Under the pieces are notes generated by a model that did not search any database, was not told the DNA's origin, and saw only the letters and a program-made list of their open reading frames with translations. A DNA stretch of 64,000 nucleotides from Bradyrhizobium sp. Gha. Lineage in GTDB: Bacteria; Pseudomonadota; Alphaproteobacteria; Rhizobiales; Xanthobacteraceae. The stretch's first letter is position 1. Each line of letters begins with the position of its first letter. The stretch covers positions 62,001 to 126,000 of the forward strand of contig NZ_FOQM01000013.1 in assembly GCF_900113735.1 (NCBI RefSeq), given 5' to 3'. Made by a program: the position numbers and the translations under genes. Positions 35,730-43,605 of this stretch are shown here, piece after piece.

Positions 35730-36194
35730 ACGTAGTTTCACCGCGCCCGTTTTGTGAACGAATGCGTACAACTGACGGGAAATTTGTTTCTCCGTGTTTC
35801 CTGGATGTGCCGAACGCAGCCGGCATGCATGGCGGCGACGTCGCGTTCGACGGGATGCTCGCCCGCTTGGCGCGCGGGAATTGACGCTGTGGCCCGCGGC
35901 GCGGTGCAGGCGTCCTGGCCCGGCCGCGGCAGAGTCCCGGCTCTTCCCGCAAGATGAACGGTACGGCCAATGGCCCGGCCGGGGGAGGCCTCGCAAGGCC
36001 TGGCCGTGGGGTGCGTCGGACTGTGTCCGCAACCGTGATGCTGCGCGGCGGGGCAGGATCATATTTACGTATTTTTGCTCGGGCATTTGGTCAGGCGCCC
36101 CAGATTGGGCTATGCTCAGCCTGCGTCGAAGGCGACAATTGGACGAGAGGTCGGGAGTTGGCGTGGGACACCACCGACAGACGGGGCTGCATCT
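35730..36194. other. Intergenic region, no gene recognised
   Basis: 465 nt, GC-rich, after the transglutaminase operon. Open frames here lack ribosome sites and recognisable domains. The final 150 nt contain an AT-richer stretch (ATCATATTTACGTATTTTTG at 36058-36077) that may belong to the promoter of the HD-domain gene. Confidence 0.45.
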
Positions 36195-37022
36195 ATGATG
36201 ACGTTACCGAGACTGGCGGCTGAGACCCTGGAGAAGATGCTGGGCTCGTTCATGCGTCGCAGGTACGACGAATCCTCCGCCAGGGTGCTGGAAGGGTCGA
36301 CGCGCACCGCGATGGAATGTATCGGCAACAGCGACGCGCTGTACCACAACATCGAACACACGATGCTGGTGACGCTGGCCGCTCAGGCGATCCTGACGGG
36401 ACGCAATCTCCATGCCCACCTTGCGGCGGAGGATTACCTCCATATCCTCATCGCCTGCCTTGCTCACGATATCGGCTACGTCCGCGGTTTGTTTCCTGAG
36501 GATGACGAAGACGGCTTCATCATCGATGAGGCCGGGACCAAGGTGTCGCTGCCGCGGGGGGCCTCGGATGCGAGCCTGATGATGTATCACGTCGATCGCT
36601 CGAAGCTCTTTGTGCGGCGCCGGCTGCCGCCGATCGGCGGCATCGACTCTGAGCGCGTCGCCCGCGCCATCGAAGGGACGCGCTTCCCGGCGCGCCAGGG
36701 CCAGGAATACGACGACGAGGCCTCGATCCTGCGCGCCGCCGACTTCATCGGGCAGCTCGGCGATCCCAACTATCTGCGCAAGGCCAACGCGCTCTATTAC
36801 GAGTTCGAGGAGGTCGGCATGAACCGCCAACTCGGCTATGACTCGCCCGCGGACATCGTGAACCGCTATCCGCAATTCTACTGGAACAGCGTCGCGCCGC
36901 ACATCCAGACCGAGATCGGCTATCTCAACAAGACCGAAATCGGCCGGCAGTGGATCGCCAATCTCTACAGCAACGTCTTCCGCGCCGAGCGCGACATCTC
37001 TTTGTCCGGTCCGCAGAGATAA
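36195..37022 (+). CDS. HD-domain metal-dependent phosphohydrolase
   Basis: A 275-aa protein with the HD metal-site pattern: H51 and H55 in YHNIEHTMLV and H91-D92 in CLAHDIGYVRG, with a later acidic residue. HD proteins hydrolyse nucleotides or cyclic nucleotides; the spacing resembles phosphodiesterase-like members. The start is one of two adjacent ATGs (36195, 36198); no strong ribosome site is seen. No partner gene gives the substrate. Confidence 0.8.
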   Translation: MMTLPRLAAETLEKMLGSFMRRRYDESSARVLEGSTRTAMECIGNSDALYHNIEHTMLVTLAAQAILTGRNLHAHLAAEDYLHILIACLAHDIGYVRGLFPEDDEDGFIIDEAGTKVSLPRGASDASLMMYHVDRSKLFVRRRLPPIGGIDSERVARAIEGTRFPARQGQEYDDEASILRAADFIGQLGDPNYLRKANALYYEFEEVGMNRQLGYDSPADIVNRYPQFYWNSVAPHIQTEIGYLNKTEIGRQWIANLYSNVFRAERDISLSGPQR

Positions 37023-37061
37023 CGGCGCTCTTGTGGCCCGCATGAGCGGGAGGTATCCGCG

Positions 37062-37958
37062 ATGCAGCAGAAATCCGTCATCACGGACATCCTCGATATC
37101 GCCTATCTCGATTACGGCGCACCGGATGGCTGGCCCTGCATCATGGGGCACGGCTTCCCCTATGACGTGAACGCCTATGCCCAGGCCGCGCCGCTGATCG
37201 CGCAAGCCGGCGCGCGGGTGCTGGTGCCGTGGCTGCGCGGCTACGGCCCGACGCGCTTTCGCTTCCCGGAGACGCCGCGCTCGGGTGAGCAGGCCGCACT
37301 TGGCGCCGATCTCCTGGCCTTCATGGATGCGCTTCGCATCGATCGCGCAGTTGTCGGCGGTTACGATTGGGGCGGGCGCGCGGCCTGCGTGATCTCGGTG
37401 CTGCATCCCGAGCGCGTCGTCGGGCTCGTTACCGGCAATTCCTACAACATCCAGAACATCGCCCGTTCGATGGAGCCGGCCTCGCCGCCGGAGGAGGCGG
37501 CGCTGTGGTACCAATATCTCTTTCACAATGAGCGCGGCCGCCGCGCGCTGCAGCAAAATCGCCGCGGTTTCGCCCGCCAGCTCTGGGCGATGTGGTCGCC
37601 GACATGGCAATTCGACGACGCCACCTTCGAGAAGAGTGGGGTGTCCTTCGACAATCCGGATTTCGTCGACGTCGTGATCCACTCCTATCGACACCGCTAC
37701 GCGCTGGTCGAAGGTGATCCCGCCTATGCGGCGACCGAGGCGAAGCTCGCCGCGCAGCCCCCGATCCGCGTTCCCACGATCGCGATCGATGGCGACAGCG
37801 ACGGCGTCAATCGCGGAACTGCGCATCACGCGCGCAAGTTTGAAGGCTTCTTCGAGCGGCGCGTCTTTGCAGGCGCCGGTCACAATCTGCCGCAGGAGCG
37901 GCCGGCCGAATGGGCGCAGGCCGTGCTGGATGTCCGGAAAGCCGCCGCCAAATCCTGA
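37062..37958 (+). CDS. Alpha/beta hydrolase with Asp nucleophile (epoxide hydrolase/dehalogenase-like)
   Basis: A 298-aa alpha/beta-hydrolase. HGFPYD lies after strand 3, and the nucleophile elbow reads GGYDWGG with D102 in place of serine, as in epoxide hydrolases and haloalkane dehalogenases. The catalytic acid may be in TIAIDGDSDGV and the histidine is in AGHNLPQE near the C-terminus. The WGG after Asp is common in soluble epoxide hydrolases. GGGAGG precedes the ATG. It lies 80 nt upstream of the Rieske/reductase gene, probably one transcript; the substrate is unknown. Confidence 0.85.
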   Translation: MQQKSVITDILDIAYLDYGAPDGWPCIMGHGFPYDVNAYAQAAPLIAQAGARVLVPWLRGYGPTRFRFPETPRSGEQAALGADLLAFMDALRIDRAVVGGYDWGGRAACVISVLHPERVVGLVTGNSYNIQNIARSMEPASPPEEAALWYQYLFHNERGRRALQQNRRGFARQLWAMWSPTWQFDDATFEKSGVSFDNPDFVDVVIHSYRHRYALVEGDPAYAATEAKLAAQPPIRVPTIAIDGDSDGVNRGTAHHARKFEGFFERRVFAGAGHNLPQERPAEWAQAVLDVRKAAAKS

Positions 37959-38038
37959 TTTTCGCAATTCCGGGAACTTTTCGTCGCCGGCGCCGTCCAA
38001 ATCCTGAATTGCGTGTTTGCGCTGCCAGGGAGACGACC

Positions 38039-39556
38039 ATGACCGAGGATCAGAAGCCAAGCGGGCCGGACCTGACCAAGGGCGTTGGGCTCTCCGATTT
38101 CAAGGACGGCAAATTGCTCGGCCATGTCGGTGAGGAAGACGTCCTCCTGGTCGAGGCCGGCAGCGAGATCTTCGCGATCGAGCCGTCCTGCAGCCACTAC
38201 CACGGACCGCTCGCCGAAGGGCTGGTGGTCGGCGACACCATCCGCTGTCCCTGGCATCACGCCTGCTTCTCCTTGCGGTCGGGCGAGGCCACGCGTCCGC
38301 CGGCGCTGAACGCGCTGGCGGTATGGGACGTCACGCGCGATCACGACAGGATCATCGTCCAGCGCAAGCGGGCCGGGCCGTCGACGGTTCATCGCGGCAC
38401 GCCGACACCGGACAAGTTCATCATCGTCGGCGGCGGCGCCGCCGGCTTCGCTGCGGCCGAAACGCTTCGTCGCGAGGGATTTGCCGGCGGCATCACCATG
38501 CTCAGCAATGATGGTGCGATGCCGGTCGACAGGCCCAACCTTTCCAAGGACTATCTAGCCGGCAACGCGCCGGAGGATTGGCTGCCGCTGCGTGGCGAGG
38601 AATACTATCAAGACGCAGCCATCGATCTCAGGCTGAACACCGAAGTCTCTGCGATCGATCCGAAGACGCGCAGCGTGACGCTCGGCAATGGCGACAAGCT
38701 GCCGTTCGATCGGCTGCTGCTCGCAACCGGCGCAGAACCGGTGAAGCTCCAGATCCCGGGCGCAGACCAGCCGCATGTACATACCTTGCGTTCCGTCGCC
38801 GACAGCCGCGCCATCATCAAGGCCGCGAGCAGCGCCACGCGCGTGCTGGTGATCGGCGCGAGTTTTATTGGCCTCGAGGTCGCTGCGTCGCTGCGGGCGC
38901 GCAAGTTCGAAGTGCATGTGGTGGCGCCGGAAGAGCGGCCGATGCAGAAGGTGCTCGGCCCTGACATGGGCGACTTCGTGCGCGGGCTGCACGAAGAGAA
39001 CGGCGTGATTTTCCACCTGAAGGACACCGTGGAAAAACTCGATGGCACCAGTGCCACGCTGAAGAGCGGCGGCTTGATCGATGCCGATCTTGTCGTGGTA
39101 GGCATCGGCGTCAAGCCGCGCCTCGCGCTGGCCGAGCAGGCAGGCCTTGCGGCTGACCGCGGGGTCAGCGTCAGCGAATATCTCGAAACCAGCGTCGCCG
39201 GAATCTTTGCGGCGGGCGACATCGCACGCTGGCCCGATCCGCATTCGCGGCAGACCATCCGGGTCGAGCACTGGGTCGTCGCCGAGCGACAGGGCCAGAC
39301 CGCAGCGCGCAACATGATGGGCAAGAGGGAGCGCTTCGACGCGGTGCCGTTCTTCTGGAGCCAGCATTACGACGTGCCGATCAACTATGTCGGCCATGCC
39401 GAGAGCTTTGACGACATCGCGATCGAGGGCAGCATCAAGGACCGGGATTGCCTGCTGAAATACCGCAAGGACGGCCGTGTGCTGGCGGTCGCCTCAATCT
39501 ATCGCGATCTCGACAACCTCAAGGCCGAGCTCGACATGGAGCGGTCGCGCGCTTGA
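38039..39556 (+). CDS. Rieske [2Fe-2S] domain fused to FAD-dependent pyridine nucleotide-disulfide reductase
   Basis: A 505-aa fusion. The N-terminal Rieske ferredoxin domain has ligands C51, H53, C70 and H73 (CSHYHGPL; RCPWHHACF). The FAD/NAD reductase part begins FIIVGGGAAGFAAAETL (about residue 122) and contains the NAD motif VIGASFIGLEVAASLRAR and the FAD site GIFAAGDIARWPD. It resembles ferredoxin reductases of dioxygenase systems and the animal protein AIFM3. It probably passes electrons from NAD(P)H within one polypeptide. The start ATG at 38039 follows AGGGAGA. No oxygenase component is adjacent. Confidence 0.88.
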   Translation: MTEDQKPSGPDLTKGVGLSDFKDGKLLGHVGEEDVLLVEAGSEIFAIEPSCSHYHGPLAEGLVVGDTIRCPWHHACFSLRSGEATRPPALNALAVWDVTRDHDRIIVQRKRAGPSTVHRGTPTPDKFIIVGGGAAGFAAAETLRREGFAGGITMLSNDGAMPVDRPNLSKDYLAGNAPEDWLPLRGEEYYQDAAIDLRLNTEVSAIDPKTRSVTLGNGDKLPFDRLLLATGAEPVKLQIPGADQPHVHTLRSVADSRAIIKAASSATRVLVIGASFIGLEVAASLRARKFEVHVVAPEERPMQKVLGPDMGDFVRGLHEENGVIFHLKDTVEKLDGTSATLKSGGLIDADLVVVGIGVKPRLALAEQAGLAADRGVSVSEYLETSVAGIFAAGDIARWPDPHSRQTIRVEHWVVAERQGQTAARNMMGKRERFDAVPFFWSQHYDVPINYVGHAESFDDIAIEGSIKDRDCLLKYRKDGRVLAVASIYRDLDNLKAELDMERSRA

Positions 39557-39661
39557 TCTGCGTCAAGGGTGACGGCCGGCGGGGCTGCTCTGCTGGCCGT
39601 GGTCCCGGCGCTGTGCTATCCTGAGATGCGCTCTGGGGCTTCGCATGCAGGAGTAGCCGCC

Positions 39662-40237
39662 ATGACAAGTGCTTCCGATACCTCTCATCCTTCAAGCCTC
39701 GGCTCCGGCATGGCAGCGCTGCATGCCAAATGGGGCTGGATCGTTGCGCTTGGCGTCGTCTACCTCGTCGCCGGCTTCGTCGCGCTCGGCAGCGTGGTGA
39801 TGGCGACGGTGGCAAGCGTCATCGTGGTCGGCGCGATGATGATTGTCGCGGGTGGCGCCGAGATCATCGGCGCCTTCCAGATGAAGAGCTGGGGCAAGTT
39901 CCTGATCTGGGTATTGCTCGGCGTGCTCTATGTCGTCGCCGGCATTCTCACTTTCGACAACCCGCTGCTCGCGGCAGTTTTGCTGACGCTGTTCCTGGGC
40001 GCATCGCTGATCGCATCCGGCGCGATCAGGCTGTTTCTCGCCTTCAGCATGAAGCGCGAGAGCCCGTGGGTCTGGGTGGCATTGTCAGGCGCCATCACGC
40101 TGCTACTCGGTCTGTTGATCGTGGCGCGCTGGCCGGTCAACAGCGTCTATATTCTCGGCCTGTTCCTCGGCATCGATCTGATCATGGCAGGCGCGGGCTG
40201 GATCAGTCTCGGCTTCGCGTTGAAGCGCCGCGGCTAA
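39662..40237 (+). CDS. HdeD-family membrane protein (DUF308)
   Basis: A 191-aa inner-membrane protein with six predicted hydrophobic segments arranged as three pairs, the HdeD layout. HdeD of E. coli contributes to acid resistance at high cell density; a similar stress role here is inferred. The ATG at 39662 follows AGGAG about eight nt before it; the open frame upstream is less likely. Confidence 0.85.
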   Translation: MTSASDTSHPSSLGSGMAALHAKWGWIVALGVVYLVAGFVALGSVVMATVASVIVVGAMMIVAGGAEIIGAFQMKSWGKFLIWVLLGVLYVVAGILTFDNPLLAAVLLTLFLGASLIASGAIRLFLAFSMKRESPWVWVALSGAITLLLGLLIVARWPVNSVYILGLFLGIDLIMAGAGWISLGFALKRRG

Positions 40238-40574
40238 TCCACCTGCAACCCAAAACAACGGGATGCAAATGTTCCGGAGTTCCGCGCTATCGCTGATTTC
40301 ACTGATGTTGCGCAATGAATCTCGCCGCTGAGCGCGCGTAAGACTCCGGGGATCGAGAACCTTGACCCCCTGAGGTCATGCTGCTGACGCAATCCCTGTT
40401 TTAGACGGCGACAACGAAAACAGAATGCGGGGACCGCTCAGGTTCTCGCAACGGTTCCGCAGCCAGGGGTTGGCGCGAAATCCGCAAGAGACTGGCGCAA
40501 GCTCGAAAAACGCTGACGCGTTCGCTTGGCCATGTTCTGCGGCATCGGGAACCGGACGAAAAATCAAAGGAGAT
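40238..40574. other. Intergenic region, no gene recognised
   Basis: 337 nt. It includes TTGACCCCCTGAGGTCATGC, with the small inverted repeat TGACC...GGTCA at 40361-40378. The promoter and leader of the RlpA-like gene probably lie here; AAGGAG just before 40575 is its ribosome site. No structured RNA is recognised. Confidence 0.45.
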
Positions 40575-41063
40575 ATGATGTTGTTCCGCTCGAGCGCCGC
40601 AGTTTGCGGCGCCCTGGTTGTGCTTGTCGTTTCCGTTACCGGTAGTGAAGCAAGTGGGGTTCATTCAAGCGCCGTCGTCGATGCAGCCTGCGGAAAGGTG
40701 ATCGTTGGCGCAGCATCGACCTACAATCCATTCAAGCCCGGCAAGGAGGAGGGCGGCCCGAGAACCGCCTCGGGCGAACGCTACGATCCCTCGGTGTGGA
40801 CGGCCGCGATCAAGACGAGCTTGCGCCGGAAATTTGGCGGTGTCCAATTCGGCGCGCGACCGAAATTTGCACTCGTCGAAGCCGTCGGCAAGAAGGTCAT
40901 CGTCAAGATCAACGATGTGGGGCCGCTCAAGCCCGGCCGTATCATCGATCTCAACGAGCGGACGATGCGCCATTTCGATCCGAGCATGGAGCTTGGAGTC
41001 ATTCCCGACGTCGCGGTCACACCGCTGTCCGGCGACGATTGGACTGCTGGGCCGGTTGGCTGA
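40575..41063 (+). CDS. Secreted RlpA-like double-psi beta-barrel protein
   Basis: A 162-aa protein with signal peptide MMLFRSSAAVCGALVVLVVS and a cleavage site near GSEAS. The mature part has a DPBB core: TASGERYDPSVWTAAI, then VKINDVGPLKPGRIIDLNERTM, where RlpA proteins carry the catalytic aspartate of the lytic transglycosylase (here D in INDVGP). The SPOR domain of full RlpA is missing. It may cleave or bind peptidoglycan. An insert GGVQFGARPKFALVEAVG is longer than in RlpA. Two adjacent ATGs (40575, 40578) are possible starts. Confidence 0.78.
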   Translation: MMLFRSSAAVCGALVVLVVSVTGSEASGVHSSAVVDAACGKVIVGAASTYNPFKPGKEEGGPRTASGERYDPSVWTAAIKTSLRRKFGGVQFGARPKFALVEAVGKKVIVKINDVGPLKPGRIIDLNERTMRHFDPSMELGVIPDVAVTPLSGDDWTAGPVG

Positions 41064-41206
41064 ACGCTCGTGCCTGCCGAAACAGGCCGATAGGTTCGCC
41101 CTGGTCCTGACCCGGACGAAACCCTCCGCGCTGCACAAATGGTTCATTGACCGTTCTGGCACAAACTGCACAGACTCGCTGCCCCTATCATAAGTTAACT
41201 TCGGGC

Positions 41207-41296
41207 ATGGGCAGCGAGTTGATCATACGTGTCGTCCTCGTTGCGGCCGGTGCTTTCACGGCGGCTGCCGCATCCCTGCTCATTCTCGGCCATTGA
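41207..41296 (+). CDS. Possible 29-aa single-span membrane peptide
   Basis: A short frame (MGSELIIRVV start) with a hydrophobic stretch of about 20 residues and the charged residues at the N-terminus. It has no clear Shine-Dalgarno sequence. A second such peptide follows 71 nt later on the same strand. It does not overlap any other gene. It could be a genuine small membrane protein or chance; codon periodicity is too short to judge. Confidence 0.3.
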   Translation: MGSELIIRVVLVAAGAFTAAAASLLILGH

Positions 41297-41367
41297 TCTG
41301 TCTCAAACAGTGCACCGCGCCGGGGGCGTTTCCTGTCATGGGCAGGAGATGCGAACGGAGTGCAACG

Positions 41368-41448
41368 ATGCGGCCGTGGGCTATGCATTCGCTGGTGTGG
41401 GGGCTGACGGCGATCGGCTTGATTGCCGTCATCTCCGTGCTGCTCTGA
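41368..41448 (+). CDS. Possible 26-aa single-span membrane peptide
   Basis: Frame MRPWAMHSLVWGLTAIGLIA ending IAVISVLL. An amphipathic start is followed by about 18 hydrophobic residues that reach the stop. CGGAG lies 7 nt before the ATG, a good ribosome site. It is too short for similarity-based calling and would be missed by common gene finders. Confidence 0.4.
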   Translation: MRPWAMHSLVWGLTAIGLIAVISVLL

Positions 41449-41574
41449 TTTGGTTAGCTTTGCGATTGCTCCATTGCGACGCCATTGCGTGATTGGGCTC
41501 CGCCCCAGCCGCGACATCTTGCTGACGCCAGGACTCCGTCATCATCTGTTCAAGATTCGCGGCTAGTCTTCCGC

Positions 41575-41962
41575 TCAACGATTGGTTCGCCGGATGTACG
41601 CGGACTGCATCGCAAGCCTCGGCCTTCGTGCCGGGGCTTTTCGTTGCCGAGCATGCTCGAGCGGGCTGCCGCGCTTTCTTCGCGCTTCGTTGTGACGCAG
41701 CGCATCGATGATGACCTTGAACGCGGCCGAGTTCTGCCGCGAGGTCGGACAATAGACGTAATCGCCGTCATACGTTGGCGACCAGTTGACGAGCACGATG
41801 ATGGTTCGCCGGACCTGACATGAGCGTCACAATGTCTTCGGGGACAAAGGCGATGCCGAAGCCTTTGGCGGTGGCCTCACCGTCGTGCTTGGACGCCGTG
41901 TGCGACGACGGTAAGCCCTGCGCATCGGCGATGAAACTGCGCTTCAGATCATTGTAGCACAA
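41575..41962 (-). pseudogene. Remnant of a LysR-family regulator, C-terminal half with frameshift
   Basis: Two overlapping minus-strand frames together give the end of a LysR substrate-binding domain: first FIADAQGLPSSH...KGFGIAFVPEDIV (from 41962), then, one frame shifted near 41785-41815, LVNWSPTYDGDYVYCPTSRQ followed by NSAAFKVIIDALRH. The order and spacing fit intact LysR proteins (usually ending EDWSP...YPSRRQ...ALIDALR). The DNA-binding N-terminal half is absent; upstream sequence runs into the next gene's start. It is therefore a broken gene. Confidence 0.72.
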
Positions 41963-42059
41963 TAGTAACGACTATTGATTCAGAGTGGCAGGACCCGCGT
42001 TCTTGCCGGGTTTGGGCGAGCTGAAAGAGAGCAGGCGGCTTCCACGTGAGGAGAGAATT

Positions 42060-43571
42060 TTGCCGACGTCCGAGAGGGCCATCCCGCCCAGAGTTGGCCC
42101 GGAAGGCTGCGACGGCGTAAATCAACGGTGGATTCTCGTGGCCGGGATTCTCTTCTCGGCATTGCTTGTGCAGTGGCCGGCCATTCTCAACCCGGATTTG
42201 AGTTGCTTGCTGTCCGAGGGAGAGGAGATCCTGGATGGCCGCCATCCGGGGATCGACCTCTTCGAACTGAATCCGCCGCTCTCGATCTACCTCTACACGC
42301 CGGCCGCTTTTCTCGGGCGATTGACGGGCATTGCACCTGAGATCATCGTGGCGGTTCTCGTGATCATCGAGATTGCCGGCGCGCTCGTCATCATCGATCG
42401 CGCCGCCGCGGCTGCAAAGCTGGAGGGTGGAGAGCGGAGCCTTTGGACGTGCTTGCTCGCTTTTCTGTTGGCAGTGCTTCCGAACGCCGTATTCGGACAG
42501 CGTGAGCACATTGCCGTCGTCGCACTGACGCCCTTTGTCGCCATCACGGCGATTCGCTGGCGCGGCCTCGCCCCCGGACCGGTTGCGATCCTGGCAGGCC
42601 TGAGTGCAGGGCTCGCGATGAGCATCAAGCCGCAGCTTGCTTTCGTGGTAGGCCTGCCGATCATCCTCGGCATCATCCACCGGCGTTCTCTCAGGCCGTT
42701 GTTCACGCCTGAAGCGTGTGCAGCCGGCGCGATCGTCATCGGCTACGCCGCGGTGCTCGTCATCGTCTTTCCCGGTTATCTGTTCAACTTTGCACCGATG
42801 GTCGCCGCCACCTATGTCACGATGAGGAGGGATTTGGCCGGCCTGCTTCCTTTCCCGGTCGTCGTGATCATTGCTTCCATCGCGTTTCTGCGTCAGGTGG
42901 CTCCGCGGGATTTCAAGTTCGGCGGGGACGCAACCCCGTGGCTGGCGGCAGCCGTTGGTGGAGCCGCGAGCTTCGTTCTTCAGGGCAAGGGCTGGACATA
43001 CACGCTCTACGCACTTTGTGTGTTTGCGATTGCCGCGCCATTGCTGCATGTTCGCACAAGGACGTTGCCGGTGTCCGTCAGGATCGGCGGCTTTGTCGGT
43101 GTTGCGCTCATCGGGTTCTGCTTGTGCCTGTCGCTGCCCGAGTTTCCGCCGCTGGAGCAGCGTATGCAGACGCTTGCAAAGCATCCCCGGCTGCTCACCT
43201 TGACTGATCACATCGCCCTTGGACATCCGCTCGTCCGCCAAATCCACGGCACATGGGTTGGCGGTTCGTGCGCCCAGGTGCTGACGGCCGGCGCAATTTT
43301 GGCCCGGAGCAGCTCAGAGACGACCCCGGCAGAGCGGTCGAAGCTGAACGACATCATGAATTTCGAGCGGCGGCAGGTGTTGGCAGACGTGCGGAACGGC
43401 CGCCCCGATGTCATTCTCGTGGACACCTTGCTGCAGAGTTCGGTCCCCTTCGATTGGTTGGCCTGGGCCAATTCCGACCCCGAACTCCAGACGGAGCTGC
43501 GCCGTTATCGTGAAGTCGAGGGTGTCGGCCGTGTCCGCATCCTCATCGATCAGCCGGGACTGGAGCGCTGA
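42060..43571 (+). CDS. Polytopic membrane protein, GT-C glycosyltransferase-like
   Basis: A 503-aa protein with about 10-11 membrane spans and a C-terminal soluble part of about 120 residues. After the first span, the loop LLSEGEEILDGRHPGIDLFE and then LNPPLSIYLY resembles the acidic catalytic loop of GT-C (PMT/ArnT-like) glycosyltransferases that use lipid-linked sugars. The start is uncertain: a TTG at 42060 has GAGGAGAG just upstream and is preferred; a GTG at 41985 would add 25 residues. It stands alone between a LysR remnant and a chemotaxis receptor, so no pathway is suggested. Confidence 0.7.
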   Translation: MPTSERAIPPRVGPEGCDGVNQRWILVAGILFSALLVQWPAILNPDLSCLLSEGEEILDGRHPGIDLFELNPPLSIYLYTPAAFLGRLTGIAPEIIVAVLVIIEIAGALVIIDRAAAAAKLEGGERSLWTCLLAFLLAVLPNAVFGQREHIAVVALTPFVAITAIRWRGLAPGPVAILAGLSAGLAMSIKPQLAFVVGLPIILGIIHRRSLRPLFTPEACAAGAIVIGYAAVLVIVFPGYLFNFAPMVAATYVTMRRDLAGLLPFPVVVIIASIAFLRQVAPRDFKFGGDATPWLAAAVGGAASFVLQGKGWTYTLYALCVFAIAAPLLHVRTRTLPVSVRIGGFVGVALIGFCLCLSLPEFPPLEQRMQTLAKHPRLLTLTDHIALGHPLVRQIHGTWVGGSCAQVLTAGAILARSSSETTPAERSKLNDIMNFERRQVLADVRNGRPDVILVDTLLQSSVPFDWLAWANSDPELQTELRRYREVEGVGRVRILIDQPGLER

Positions 43572-43605
43572 GCTGTCTGCGCCGGTGTTTTGCCCAACTC
43601 GAGGA

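Noticed and set aside
35730..36194. tRNA or small RNA in the gap after the transglutaminase operon
   Set aside because: No cloverleaf, T-loop consensus or terminator hairpin could be made out.
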